In this document: positions 1 to 8,617 of the stretch, piece by piece
Position numbering within the stretch: position 1 is the stretch's first letter
How the letters are laid out: each line of letters begins with the position of its first letter
Assembly: GCF_003443735.1 (NCBI RefSeq)
Contig: NZ_CP031969.1
Location: forward strand, 2,170,001-2,234,000
Origin: Streptomyces sp. CC0208
GTDB lineage: Bacteria > Actinomycetota > Actinomycetes > Streptomycetales > Streptomycetaceae
Direction of reading: 5' to 3'
DNA: 64,000 nucleotides
The notes under the pieces: generated by a model
The model's input: the letters and a program-made list of their open reading frames with translations, nothing else
What the model was told of the DNA's origin: nothing
The model's database searches: none
Translations under genes and position numbers: made by a program

Positions 1-964
1 TGGGAACGTCCGGGGCGCCTTCGTCGTACGCCGTCGCCGCCGCGTACACCATGAGGCGGGCCGCGTCCGTGCGCAGGGCCATCTCGGCGACCGTGTGGGC
101 GACGCTCTGCAGGTCCCGCAACTTGCCGCCGAAGGCGTCCCGTCGGGAGGTGTGCGCGAGGGTCGCGTCCAGCGCCGCCTGTGCCATGCCCAGCGCGAAG
201 GCGCCGACGCTGGGCCGGAAGAGGTTGAGGGTGCCCATGGCGACCCGGAAGCCTCGGTCGACCTCACCGAGGACGTCGTCGGCGCTCACCGGTACGGCGT
301 CGAAGGCGAGGGCGCCGATGGGGTGCGGGGAGAGCATGTCGAGGGCGGTGCCGGTGAGCCCGGGCCGGTCGGCGGGCACGAGGAACGCCGTGACTCCGCG
401 GGCTCCGGCGCCGGGGGTGGTGCGGGCGAAGACGGTGTAGAAGTCCGCCTCGGGGGCGTTGGAGATCCAGCACTTCTCCCCGGTGAGGCGCCAGCGGGAG
501 GGGCCGTCGGGGGTGGCGATCGGCTGCGCCGACGCAGGATCGCCGGGCGCGGCGGCTTCCCGCTCCGCCCGCAGCGACAACGCCGCCGCGTCCGACCCCG
601 CCCCGGGCTCGCTCAGCGCGAACGCGGCCACCGCCGTGCCCTCGCCGACCGCCGGCAGCCAGCGTTCCCGCTGGGCCGGGGTGCCGTGGGCGTGGACGGG
701 GTGGGCGCCGAGGCCCTGGAGGGCGAGGGCCGTCTCGCCTTCCGTGCAGGCGTAGGCGAGGGACTCCCGCATCAGGCAGAGGTCGAGGGCGCCGGAGGTG
801 AACAGCCGCTCCAGCAGGCCCAGTCGACCGAGCTCGGCGACCAGGGGACGGTTCACCTGCCCCGGCTCGCCCTTCTCCGCGAGCGGGCGCAGCCGTTCCG
901 CGGCCAGGGCACGCAGCTCCGCACACCGGGCGGTCTGTGACGGTTCGAGCGAGAATGCGGGCAT
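1..964 (-). CDS. Acyl-CoA dehydrogenase family protein (C-terminus cut by window edge)
   Basis: The frame stays open from the ATG at 964 to the left edge, giving 321 codons. An acyl-CoA dehydrogenase fold is indicated by the AFALSEPGAGSDAAA segment, which contacts flavin and substrate, followed by GEKCWISNAPEADFY. The catalytic glutamate lies in the missing C-terminal part. The start is preceded by GAGAGGGGACCGGCC, a reasonable ribosome site. These enzymes oxidise acyl-CoA thioesters at the alpha-beta carbons using FAD. It is divergent from the CoA ligase at 1128, and its promoter shares a 26-nt element with the hydratase/monooxygenase unit, so a role in the same aryl-CoA pathway is inferred. 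Substrate is unknown. Confidence 0.85.
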   Translation of the reverse strand, partial: MPAFSLEPSQTARCAELRALAAERLRPLAEKGEPGQVNRPLVAELGRLGLLERLFTSGALDLCLMRESLAYACTEGETALALQGLGAHPVHAHGTPAQRERWLPAVGEGTAVAAFALSEPGAGSDAAALSLRAEREAAAPGDPASAQPIATPDGPSRWRLTGEKCWISNAPEADFYTVFARTTPGAGARGVTAFLVPADRPGLTGTALDMLSPHPIGALAFDAVPVSADDVLGEVDRGFRVAMGTLNLFRPSVGAFALGMAQAALDATLAHTSRRDAFGGKLRDLQSVAHTVAEMALRTDAARLMVYAAATAYDEGAPDVP

Positions 965-1000
965 GGCCGGTCCCCTCTCGTCGACAGGACCCTTCGACAG

Positions 1001-1026
1001 TATCGCGCACCGTTGACTGTCGTCAC
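1001..1026 (-). promoter_or_regulatory. Shared promoter/operator element, copy 1
   Basis: This 26-nt stretch matches 6847-6872 at 22 positions and ends in the identical 14-mer TTGACTGTCGTCAC, which contains the dyad TGAC-tgtc-GTCA. Read leftward it offers GTGACG, an 18-nt spacer and TACTGT, placing transcription about 25 nt before the dehydrogenase ATG. It also lies 102 nt upstream of the rightward ligase. It is a plausible promoter plus PaaX-type operator; the assignment is inference. Confidence 0.5.
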
Positions 1027-1127
1027 CAACACGATACGCTCCTCGTACGAGCCCACCATCGACGCCCACAAGGCGGCCCACGCGGCCATGCGGCCACGCG
1101 GTCCACAAGGCAAGGGGGCGACCCGCC

Positions 1128-2720
1128 ATGAACGTCTCGGCCCACGTCGACACCTTCGCGCGCGACCACCTCCCGCCCCCCGACCAGTGGCCGGAGCTCC
1201 GCTTCGGCCTGCCGGAGCTGAGGTACCCCGATCGGCTGAACTGTGCCGCCGAACTGCTGACGGGCCCGCCCGACGACCGCCCGGTCTTCCGCACCCCGAC
1301 CGGGGCCACATGGACGTACGGCACACTCCGCGCCCGGGTCGACCGGCTCGCGCATCTCCTCACCGGCGATCTCGGGGTCGTCCCCGGCAACCGTGTCCTG
1401 CTGCGCGGCCCCACCACGCCCTGGCTCGCGGCCTGCTGGCTGGCGGTGCTGAAGGCGGGCGCGGTCGCGGTGACGGTGCTGGCCCAGCAGCGCCCGCACG
1501 AGCTGGCGACGATGTGCGAGATCGCGCGCATCGAGCACGCCCTGTGCGACATCCGCGCCGTGGACGACCTCGCCAAGGCCGAGATACCGGGCCTGAGGAT
1601 CACGACGTACGGCGGCGACGCCCCCGACGACCTCCTGAACCGCGAGGCGCCCGGGACGCCGTACCCCGCCGTGGAGACCGCAGCCGACGACGTGGCGCTG
1701 ATCGCCTTCACCTCCGGGACCACCGGACGCCCCAAGGGCTGTATGCACTTCCACCGGGATGTGCTCGCGATAGCCGACACCTTCTCCAAGCATGTGCTCA
1801 AACCACATGGGGACGATGTCTTCGCCGGCAGCCCCCCGCTCGGATTCACCTTCGGGCTCGGCGGCCTGGTGATCTTCCCGATGCGCGTGGGCGCCAGCTC
1901 CCTCCTTCTCGAACAGGCCGGTCCCAGGCAGTTGCTGCCGGCCGTCGCCGAGCACCGGGTCTCCGTGCTCTTCACCGCGCCCACCGCCTACCGCGCGATG
2001 CTCGACGAGCTCGACGCGTACGACGTCTCGTCCCTGCGCCGCTGTGTCTCCGCCGGGGAGAACCTGCCCGCGGCCACCTGGCGGGCCTGGCGGGAGCGGA
2101 CCGGGCTGCGGATCGTCAACGGCATCGGCGCCACCGAGCTGCTGCACATCTTCATCTCCGCGGCCGACGAGGACATCCGGCCCGGGACGACCGGGGTGCC
2201 GGTACCCGGATGGCACGCGCGCGTGGTCGACGAGACGGGTCACGAGCAGCCCGACGGCGAGCCCGGGCTGCTCGCCGTGCGCGGCCCCGTGGGCTGCCGC
2301 TATCTCGCCGATCCCCGGCAGCGCGAGTACGTGCGGGACGGCTGGAACATCACCGGCGACACATACATCCGCCAAAGCGATGGGTACTTCCGCTATGTGG
2401 CCCGCGCGGACGACATGATCATCTCCGCCGGGTACAACATCGCCGGACCGGAGGTCGAGGACGCCCTGCTGCGACACCCGGACGTGGTGGAGGCGGCGGT
2501 CGTGGGACGGGCCGACGAGGCGCGCGGTCAGGTCGTCGTCGCCTTCGCCGTCCTCAAGGAGGGCGCAGAGCGCGACGCGGAGGCGCTGCGCACCTTCGTC
2601 AAGGGCGAACTGGCGCCCTACAAATGCCCGCGCGAGATCGTCTTCCTGGACGCGCTGCCGCGCACGGCGACCGGCAAACTCCAGCGGTTCAGGTTGCGCA
2701 CCGATGGTGACCAGCAGTGA
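1128..2720 (+). CDS. Aryl-CoA ligase (2-aminobenzoate/benzoate-CoA ligase type)
   Basis: A 530-residue ANL-superfamily adenylate-forming enzyme. It activates a carboxylic acid to an acyl-AMP and transfers it to coenzyme A. The P-loop-like motif TSGTTGRPKG is at residues 195-204. The C-terminal catalytic lysine is in PRTATGKLQ (about residue 517), and the YNIAGPEVED hinge segment is present. Length and overall pattern fit the benzoate/2-aminobenzoate ligases rather than long-chain acyl-CoA synthetases. Purine-rich AGGGGG precedes the ATG by about 10 nt. The neighbouring monooxygenase/reductase fusion acts on aryl-CoA, so anthranilate or salicylate is the likely substrate. Which of the two cannot be read from sequence. 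Confidence 0.85.
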   Translation: MNVSAHVDTFARDHLPPPDQWPELRFGLPELRYPDRLNCAAELLTGPPDDRPVFRTPTGATWTYGTLRARVDRLAHLLTGDLGVVPGNRVLLRGPTTPWLAACWLAVLKAGAVAVTVLAQQRPHELATMCEIARIEHALCDIRAVDDLAKAEIPGLRITTYGGDAPDDLLNREAPGTPYPAVETAADDVALIAFTSGTTGRPKGCMHFHRDVLAIADTFSKHVLKPHGDDVFAGSPPLGFTFGLGGLVIFPMRVGASSLLLEQAGPRQLLPAVAEHRVSVLFTAPTAYRAMLDELDAYDVSSLRRCVSAGENLPAATWRAWRERTGLRIVNGIGATELLHIFISAADEDIRPGTTGVPVPGWHARVVDETGHEQPDGEPGLLAVRGPVGCRYLADPRQREYVRDGWNITGDTYIRQSDGYFRYVARADDMIISAGYNIAGPEVEDALLRHPDVVEAAVVGRADEARGQVVVAFAVLKEGAERDAEALRTFVKGELAPYKCPREIVFLDALPRTATGKLQRFRLRTDGDQQ

Positions 2721-2735
2721 TCCACACGACCTAAG

Positions 2736-3548
2736 ATGATCAACGTGTCCGACCAGCATGCACCACGGTCTCTCATCGTCACGCTCTACGGAGCCTACGG
2801 CCGCTTCATGCCGGGCCCCGTGCCCGTCGCCGAGCTGATCCGGCTGCTGGCCGCGGTCGGCGTGGACGCCCCCTCCGTACGGTCGTCGGTTTCCCGGCTC
2901 AAGCGGCGCGGCCTGCTGCTGCCGGCCCGCACGTCCCTGGGCGCAGCCGGGTACGAACTGTCGCCGGAGGCCCGTCAGTTGCTCGACGACGGCGACCGGC
3001 GCATCTACGCGGTGACACCGCCCGAGGACGAGGGCTGGGTGCTCGCCGTGTTCTCGGTGCCCGAGTCGGAGCGGCAGAAGCGGCACGTGCTGCGCTCACG
3101 ACTGGCCGGACTCGGCTTCGGCACGGCGGCTCCCGGCGTGTGGATCGCCCCCGCGCGGCTGTACGAGGAGGCCCGGCACACCCTCCAGAGGCTGCGGCTC
3201 GACCCGTATGTGGACTTCTTCCGCGGCGAGCATCTCGGTTTCGCGGCGTCCGTCGAGGCGGTCGCCCGCTGGTGGGACCTGGCCGCGATCGCCAAGGAGC
3301 ACGAGGCGTTCCTCGACCGCCACGCGCGCGTGCTGCGCGACTGGGAGGACCGGGCCGACACCCCACCGGAGGAGGCCTACCGCGACTACCTCCTCGCCCT
3401 CGACTCCTGGCGCCGTCTCCCCTACGCCGACCCCGGCCTGCCCGCCCCCCTGCTCCCGGAGGACTGGCCGGGCGAGCGGGCGGCGGCGGTGTTCCGAGGC
3501 CTGCACGAGCGGCTGCGGGACGCGGGGGCCACGTTCGCCGGCCTGTGA
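2736..3548 (+). CDS. PaaX-family transcriptional regulator
   Basis: A 270-residue protein with the PaaX layout: an N-terminal winged helix (SLIVTLYGAYGRFMPGPVPV, then VRSSVSRLKRRGLL), a central PaaX/Cas2-like domain (GWVLAVFSVPESERQKRH) and a helical C-terminal domain. PaaX proteins repress aryl-CoA catabolic genes and are released by the CoA thioester. It starts 15 nt after the ligase stop, so co-transcription is likely. The start is uncertain: ATG 2736 is given, but GTG 2745 is also possible, and neither has a strong ribosome site. The repeated element at 1001 and 6847 is a candidate binding site. Confidence 0.85.
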   Translation: MINVSDQHAPRSLIVTLYGAYGRFMPGPVPVAELIRLLAAVGVDAPSVRSSVSRLKRRGLLLPARTSLGAAGYELSPEARQLLDDGDRRIYAVTPPEDEGWVLAVFSVPESERQKRHVLRSRLAGLGFGTAAPGVWIAPARLYEEARHTLQRLRLDPYVDFFRGEHLGFAASVEAVARWWDLAAIAKEHEAFLDRHARVLRDWEDRADTPPEEAYRDYLLALDSWRRLPYADPGLPAPLLPEDWPGERAAAVFRGLHERLRDAGATFAGL

Positions 3549-3653
3549 GCACCACGGCACGGGCCCGGAGCCACCGTCCGGCACACGGGACTGCCGAGCG
3601 CGGGCGAGATGTGCGCGAGCGGCACGAGGCGAGCGGGACGCCGTACGTGGCCC

Positions 3654-5951
3654 TCAAGTCCCCAGCCCGAGACGGGGCTTGGGGGCGTCCGTGCGTCCGG
3701 TCTGCGGCCGTCGGCTGCCCGCGCGGTACGGGTCGGGCCAGGCGACGCCGGGACCGTCGTACCCCTGCTCGGCGGCCGCGTGCAGGGTCCAGTGCGGGTC
3801 GTAGAGGTGCGGGCGGGCCAGCGCGCACAGGTCCGTACGCCCGGCCAGGATCAGTGAGTTGACGTCGTCCCAGGAGGAGATGGCGCCGACCGCGATCACC
3901 GGGACGCCGGTCTCGTGGCGGATCCGGTCGGCGTACGGCGTCTGGTACGAGCGCCCGTACTCCGGGTGCTCCTCGGCCACGACCTGCCCGGTCGACACGT
4001 CGATGGCGTCGGCGCCGTGCGCGGCGAAGGCGCGGGCGATCTCGACGGCGTCCTCGGCCGTGGTGCCGCCCTCGGCCCAGTCGGTGGCGGAGATGCGGAC
4101 GGTCATGGGCCTTTCCTGCGGCCACACTTCCCTGACCGCGTCGAAGACTTCGAGCGGGAAGCGCAGGCGCTTGTGGAGCGAGCCGCCGTAGGCGTCGGTG
4201 CGCCGGTTGGCCAGCGGGGAGAGAAAGCCGGAGAGCAGGTAGCCGTGGGCGCAGTGCAGTTCGAGGAGGTCGAAGCCCGCTCGGGCGGCACGCCAGGCGG
4301 CGGCCGTGAACTGCTCGCGGATGTCGGTCAGTTGGGCGCGGCCGAGCTCGCGCGGGGTCTGGTTGGAGGGCTTGTACGGGATCGGGGACGGCGCCACGAC
4401 CGGCCAGTTGCCCTCCGGCAGGGGCTCGTCGATGCCCTCCCACATCAGCTTGGTCGAGCCCTTGCGGCCGCTGTGGCCGAGCTGCAGGCCGATCGCGGTG
4501 CCCGGCGACCGCTCGTGCACGAAGTCGGTGATCCGTTTCCAGGCCGCGGCCTGCCTGCCGTTGTAGAGACCGGTGCAGCCGGGTGTGATGCGTCCCTCGG
4601 GTGAGACGCACACCATCTCGGTCATCACCAGCCCGGCGCCGCCGAGGGCCCGGGCACCCAGGTGGACCAGGTGGAAGTCGCCGGGGACGCCGTCGGTGGC
4701 GGAGTACATGTCCATCGGCGAGACCACGACCCGGTTGCGCAGGGTCAGACCGCGCAGCCGGAACGGGGTGAACATCGGGGGCGTGCCGGGCGGGCAGCCG
4801 AACTCGCGCTCCACGGCGCCGGTGAAACGCGGGTCGCGCAGGCGCAGGTTGTCGTGGGTGACGCGGCGGCTGCGGGTGAGCAGGTTGAAGGCGAACTGGC
4901 GGGGCGGCTGGTCGAGGTACAGGTTGAGGTTCTCGAACCACTCCAGGCTGGCGCGGGCGGCGCGTTGCGTGGAGGCGACGACGGGTTTGCGCTCCGCCTC
5001 GTAGGCCGCCAACGCCCTGTCCAGCGAAGGCTGTTCCTCGAGGCAGGCGGCCAGGGCGAGGGCGTCCTCCACGGCGAGCTTGGTGCCGGAGCCGATGGAG
5101 AAGTGGGCGGTGTGGGCCGCGTCGCCGAGCAGCACGGTGTTGCCGTGCGACCAGTGGTCGTTGACCACCGTGCGGAAGGTGGTCCACGTGGAGTTGTTGG
5201 AGCGCAGCGGGCGGCCGCGGAGGGCTTCGGCGAAGATCTTGGCGCACCTCTCCGTCGACTCCTGCACGGTGACCTCGTCGAAGCCGGCCGCCCTCCAGAC
5301 CTCCTCGCGCATCTCGATGATCACGGTGGAGGCGTCGGGGGAATAGGGGTAGCCGTGGAGTTGCAGCACGCCGTGCTCGGTCTCGGCGATCTCGAACCGG
5401 AACGCGTCGAAGGGGAAGTCCGCGGCGAGCCAGATGTAGCGGCAGTGGTGTGGGGTCACATGGGGGCGGAACACATGGCCGAGGCGTTGGCGGGTGGTGC
5501 TGTTGACTCCGTCGGCCGCGATGACCAGGTCGTGGGTCCGGGCCGGGTCGGGTGGCGCCTCGGTGCGAAAGCGCAGGTCGACGCCGAGTGCGCGGCAGCG
5601 GGTGTGCAGGATGTCGAGGAGTCGCCTGCGGCCCAGTGCGGCGAAGCCGTGCCCTCCGGAGGTGTGCCGGGTGCCCCGGTGCACGATGTCGATGTCGTCC
5701 CAGCGGACGAAGTCCTCGCACAGGGCCTCGTAGACCTCGGGATCCGCGTGTTCGATGCCCCCCAGGGTCTCGTCGGACAGCACCACGCCGAAGCCGAAGG
5801 TGTCGTCGGGAGCGTTGCGTTCCCACACGGTGATGTCCCGCCCGGGATCGAGCCGCTTCAGCAGAGCTGCCGCGTACAGCCCTCCGGGGCCGCCGCCGAT
5901 GATCGCGATGCGCCGGACCGGAGTGGACATGCCCCGGACAGGAGTGGACAT
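3654..5951 (-). CDS. Fused FAD monooxygenase / OYE-type reductase acting on aryl-CoA
   Basis: A 765-residue two-domain flavoenzyme. Residues 1-390 are a group A FAD monooxygenase (IIGGGPGGLYAA; LLGDAAHTAHFSIGSG). Residues 400-765 are an old-yellow-enzyme barrel (HCAHGYLLSGFLSP, then YGGS). This domain order is known from 2-aminobenzoyl-CoA monooxygenase/reductase and from enzymes annotated salicylyl-CoA 5-hydroxylase. The first hydroxylates, and dearomatises, the ring of an aryl-CoA. The sequence alone does not separate the two substrates. The start at 5951 has GGAAGGGG at good spacing, overlapping the end of the hydratase gene. A near-duplication gives the N-terminus MSTPVRGMSTPVRR, so ATG 5930 is an alternative start. 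Confidence 0.85.
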   Translation of the reverse strand: MSTPVRGMSTPVRRIAIIGGGPGGLYAAALLKRLDPGRDITVWERNAPDDTFGFGVVLSDETLGGIEHADPEVYEALCEDFVRWDDIDIVHRGTRHTSGGHGFAALGRRRLLDILHTRCRALGVDLRFRTEAPPDPARTHDLVIAADGVNSTTRQRLGHVFRPHVTPHHCRYIWLAADFPFDAFRFEIAETEHGVLQLHGYPYSPDASTVIIEMREEVWRAAGFDEVTVQESTERCAKIFAEALRGRPLRSNNSTWTTFRTVVNDHWSHGNTVLLGDAAHTAHFSIGSGTKLAVEDALALAACLEEQPSLDRALAAYEAERKPVVASTQRAARASLEWFENLNLYLDQPPRQFAFNLLTRSRRVTHDNLRLRDPRFTGAVEREFGCPPGTPPMFTPFRLRGLTLRNRVVVSPMDMYSATDGVPGDFHLVHLGARALGGAGLVMTEMVCVSPEGRITPGCTGLYNGRQAAAWKRITDFVHERSPGTAIGLQLGHSGRKGSTKLMWEGIDEPLPEGNWPVVAPSPIPYKPSNQTPRELGRAQLTDIREQFTAAAWRAARAGFDLLELHCAHGYLLSGFLSPLANRRTDAYGGSLHKRLRFPLEVFDAVREVWPQERPMTVRISATDWAEGGTTAEDAVEIARAFAAHGADAIDVSTGQVVAEEHPEYGRSYQTPYADRIRHETGVPVIAVGAISSWDDVNSLILAGRTDLCALARPHLYDPHWTLHAAAEQGYDGPGVAWPDPYRAGSRRPQTGRTDAPKPRLGLGT

Positions 5952-5953
5952 GA

Positions 5954-6781
5954 TCACCGCCCCTTCCATTTCGGCGGTCGCTTCTCCGTGAACGCCGCGT
6001 GGAACTCCCGGTAGTCGTCGCCGTTCATCAGCAGGGCCTGCGTCGAGGCGTCCAGTTCCACCGAAGCCGCGAGCGGCATGTCCAGTTCCGCCGTCAGCAG
6101 TGCCTTCGTCTGGGCGTACGCCAGTGCCGGGCCCTCGGCCAGGCGGTGGGCCAGGGCCTGCGCGGCCTCGTCCGCGCCGCCCTCCGGCGTCAGTTCGCTG
6201 ATCAGGCCGATGCGCTCGGCCTCGGGCGCGCGGACCGGCTCGCCGAGCATGAGGAGGCGGGTGGCGTGGCCGAGGCCGACCACGCGGGGCAGCAGATAGG
6301 CCGCGCCCATGTCGCCGCCGGACAGGCCGACCCGGGTGAACAGGAAGGCGAAGCGGGCCGAGGGGTCCGCCACCCGGAAGTCGGCCGCCAGGGCGAGGAC
6401 CGCGCCCGCGCCCGCCGCCACCCCGTGCACGGCCGCGATCACCGGGAACGGACACTCCCGTACGGCCCGCACCACCTGGCCCGTCATCCGGTTGAAGTCG
6501 AGGAGCTGGGCGGTGTCCATGGCGAGGGTCGCGCCGATGATCTCGTCGACGTCGCCGCCGGAGCAGAAGCCGCGGCCCTCGCCGGCCAGGACCAGGGCCC
6601 GGACGGAGCGCTCGCGGGACAGCTCGGCGAGCAGGTCGCGCAGGTCGGCGTAGGCGCCGAAGGTGAGCGCGTTGAGTTTGTCGGGGCGGGCGAGGGTGAC
6701 CGTGGCGACCCCGTCGGCGAGGTCGACGCGCAGGTGCTGCCAGTGGGGGGTGCGGGCGGCGGAGCCGGTGAAGGGGCTCAT
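5954..6781 (-). CDS. Enoyl-CoA hydratase/isomerase family protein
   Basis: A 275-residue crotonase-fold protein. The oxyanion-hole segments are visible as GRGFCSGGDVDEI and AAVHGVAAGAGAVLALAADFRVA. The downstream loop RVGLSGGDMGAAYLLPRVVG carries Asp where classical hydratases have a second Glu, as in many ring-degradation crotonases. ATG 6781 is chosen for GAGGAGG about 9 nt upstream; a longer frame lacks this. It is the first gene of a unit whose second gene is the monooxygenase/reductase (2-nt gap). It probably hydrates or isomerises a CoA-bound intermediate of the same aryl-CoA route. Confidence 0.85.
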   Translation of the reverse strand: MSPFTGSAARTPHWQHLRVDLADGVATVTLARPDKLNALTFGAYADLRDLLAELSRERSVRALVLAGEGRGFCSGGDVDEIIGATLAMDTAQLLDFNRMTGQVVRAVRECPFPVIAAVHGVAAGAGAVLALAADFRVADPSARFAFLFTRVGLSGGDMGAAYLLPRVVGLGHATRLLMLGEPVRAPEAERIGLISELTPEGGADEAAQALAHRLAEGPALAYAQTKALLTAELDMPLAASVELDASTQALLMNGDDYREFHAAFTEKRPPKWKGR

Positions 6782-7088
6782 GTCCGTGCGGCCTCCTCGT
6801 GCTCGGTCGGGGTGCGAGGTTCGAGGTGCGCTCTGCCCTTCGAAGTTATCACCCATCTTTGACTGTCGTCACGAGTGCGCAATAGGAGCGTTCGGATGTG
6901 ACCTGGCCCCGTCACATCCGTCACGGCTCGTCGACAGAGGGGCAACGGCGGGATCAGCGGTGAGAGGCAAGCCGTTGCTACGGGTAAGCCGCCTGCCAAG
7001 GGGGCCGAAGGTCCCCTGCGGTGCCCGCCGGACGACTCTGCCGACGGCGCCGTACCATTCATCGGGTTGAAAGCAGGACAGCCTGCTC
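6782..7088. other. Intergenic region between two divergent units
   Basis: This 307-nt spacer separates the leftward hydratase unit from the rightward anti-sigma-type ATPase. It contains the shared promoter/operator element at 6847-6872. No convincing coding frame or hairpin was seen in the rest. Confidence 0.6.
6847..6872 (-). promoter_or_regulatory. Shared promoter/operator element, copy 2
   Basis: Second copy of the element at 1001-1026, with 22 of 26 positions identical, including TTGACTGTCGTCAC. On the minus strand it reads GTGACG, an 18-nt spacer, then TAACTT, which would start transcription about 55 nt before the hydratase ATG. The same arrangement before two leftward units argues for common control. 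Confidence 0.5.
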
Positions 7089-7541
7089 ATGAACGGAACC
7101 GCCTTGCAAGATCGCCCCTCAGCCTCGGCCTCCTGGCGCATCGCGCTGCCGCATTCCGCCGCGGCCGTGCCCGTGGCGCGCGCTCTGGTCCGCACCGCGC
7201 TGGCCGAGCTGGAGCACGGGGCGGACTGCGACACCGCGGAGCTGCTGACGGCCGAGCTGGTGGCGAACGCCGTGGAGCACACGGCCGGCGACACCCCGAT
7301 AGAGCTGGTCGTGGAGCTGCTGCCGACCGGCTGCCAGGTGGAGGTGCACGACCCGGACCCGGCGCCCCCGGGGCATCTCACCCGGCCGGACACCACGGAC
7401 CCGGACCCCTGGCAGGAGCACGGCCGGGGACTGCTCCTGATCAGGGCGCTCAGCTCGTCGTGCGGTCACCGCCCGACCGAGACCGGCAAGGCGGTGTGGT
7501 TCCACCTCAAGGCGGTGCCGCCTCAGTGGCACCCGGCGTGA
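7089..7541 (+). CDS. ATP-binding protein, anti-sigma/RsbW-like kinase fold
   Basis: A 150-residue protein of the HATPase_c family common in Streptomyces. The N box is ELLTAELVANAVEHT, the first glycine-box aspartate is in VEVHDPDP, and HGRGLLLIRALSSS forms the second glycine box. Stand-alone proteins of this kind bind anti-sigma-factor antagonists or sigma factors and can phosphorylate antagonists. No sigma factor or antagonist gene adjoins it, so its partner is unknown. It converges on arcB with a 3-nt gap. Confidence 0.8.
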   Translation: MNGTALQDRPSASASWRIALPHSAAAVPVARALVRTALAELEHGADCDTAELLTAELVANAVEHTAGDTPIELVVELLPTGCQVEVHDPDPAPPGHLTRPDTTDPDPWQEHGRGLLLIRALSSSCGHRPTETGKAVWFHLKAVPPQWHPA

Positions 7542-7544
7542 CGC

Positions 7545-8552
7545 TCAGGCCAGCGTCGCCACCAGCACGGCCTTGATCGTGTGCAGACGGTTCTCCGCCT
7601 CGTCGAAGACGACCGAGTGCGCCGACTCGAACACCTCGTCCGTGACCTCCAGGGACTCGAGGCCGTGGGTCTCGAAGATCTCCTGCCCGACCTTCGTACC
7701 GAGGTCGTGGAAGGCGGGCAGGCAGTGCAGGAACTTCACGTCCGCGTTCCCCGTGGCCCGCAGCACGTCCATGGTCACCGCGTACGGCGACAGCGCGGCG
7801 ATCCGCTCGTCCCACACGTCCTTCGGCTCCCCCATGGACACCCAGACGTCGGTGGCGACGAAGTCCGCCCCCCGCACGCCCTCCTCCAGCGACTCGGTGA
7901 GGGTGATCCGCGCCCCGCTGTCCACGGCGAGCGCCCGCGCCCGCTCGACGACGTCCTGCGCGGGCCAGTAGGTCTTCGGCGCGACGATCCGTACGTCCAT
8001 GCCCAGCAGCGCGCCGGTGACCAGATACGAGTTGCCCATGTTGAACCGCGCGTCCCCGAGGTAGGCGAACGCGATCTCCCGGACCGGCTTCGCGGTGTGC
8101 TCGGTCATCGTCAGCACATCGGCCAGCATCTGTGTGGGGTGCCAGTCGTCGGTGAGCCCGTTGTACACCGGCACTCCGGCGTACTCGGCCAGCTCCTCCA
8201 CCTTCTGCTGGCTGTCCCCGCGGTACTCGATCCCGTCGTACATACGGCCGAGCACGCGCGCGGTGTCGCGCACGGACTCCTTGTGCCCGATCTGCGAGCC
8301 GGACGGGTCCAGGTAGGTCGTCGAGGCCCCCTGGTCCGCCGCCGCGACCTCGAACGCGCAGCGGGTGCGCGTCGAGGTCTTCTCGAAGATCAGCGCGATG
8401 TTCTTCCCGCTCAGGTACCGCGTCTCGGTCCCCGCCTTCTTGGCGGCCTTCAGCTCGGCCGCCAGCGCGACCAGGCCGAGGAACTCCTCTGCCGTGAAGT
8501 CGAGCTCCTTGAGGAAGTGGCGCCCGGCGAGGGCGGTGGGAACAGTCGCCAT
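7545..8552 (-). CDS. arcB: Ornithine carbamoyltransferase
   Basis: A 335-residue transcarbamylase. Carbamoyl-phosphate binding motifs STRTR and HPTQ and the ornithine-side HCLPAFHD are all present, so it should be active. It interconverts ornithine plus carbamoyl phosphate with citrulline. It follows arginine deiminase (arcA) on the same strand after 59 nt, indicating the catabolic direction, although no carbamate kinase gene is nearby. GGAGCG lies before the ATG. Confidence 0.95.
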   Translation of the reverse strand: MATVPTALAGRHFLKELDFTAEEFLGLVALAAELKAAKKAGTETRYLSGKNIALIFEKTSTRTRCAFEVAAADQGASTTYLDPSGSQIGHKESVRDTARVLGRMYDGIEYRGDSQQKVEELAEYAGVPVYNGLTDDWHPTQMLADVLTMTEHTAKPVREIAFAYLGDARFNMGNSYLVTGALLGMDVRIVAPKTYWPAQDVVERARALAVDSGARITLTESLEEGVRGADFVATDVWVSMGEPKDVWDERIAALSPYAVTMDVLRATGNADVKFLHCLPAFHDLGTKVGQEIFETHGLESLEVTDEVFESAHSVVFDEAENRLHTIKAVLVATLA

Positions 8553-8590
8553 GGGGGCGCTCCAGAGGGACGGGAACAGGACCGTGGAAG

Positions 8591-8617
8591 TCTATACGAT
8601 ATTCAGCATTTCTATAC
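8591..8617 (-). promoter_or_regulatory. AT-rich element with direct repeats upstream of arcB
   Basis: Two exact TCTATAC copies lie 20 nt apart around ATATTCAGCATT. This is unusually AT-rich for its surroundings. The ATATTCA part resembles half of an arginine-repressor (ARG) box. It sits 40-65 nt upstream of arcB, and the second copy overlaps the arcA stop codon. Identification as an ArgR site is tentative. Confidence 0.35.

Noticed and set aside
2899..5826. Very long open frame on the minus strand across ligase-regulator-monooxygenase genes
   Set aside because: Arg/Pro/Ala-rich translation with no domain; a by-product of high GC. The real genes here have clear motifs.
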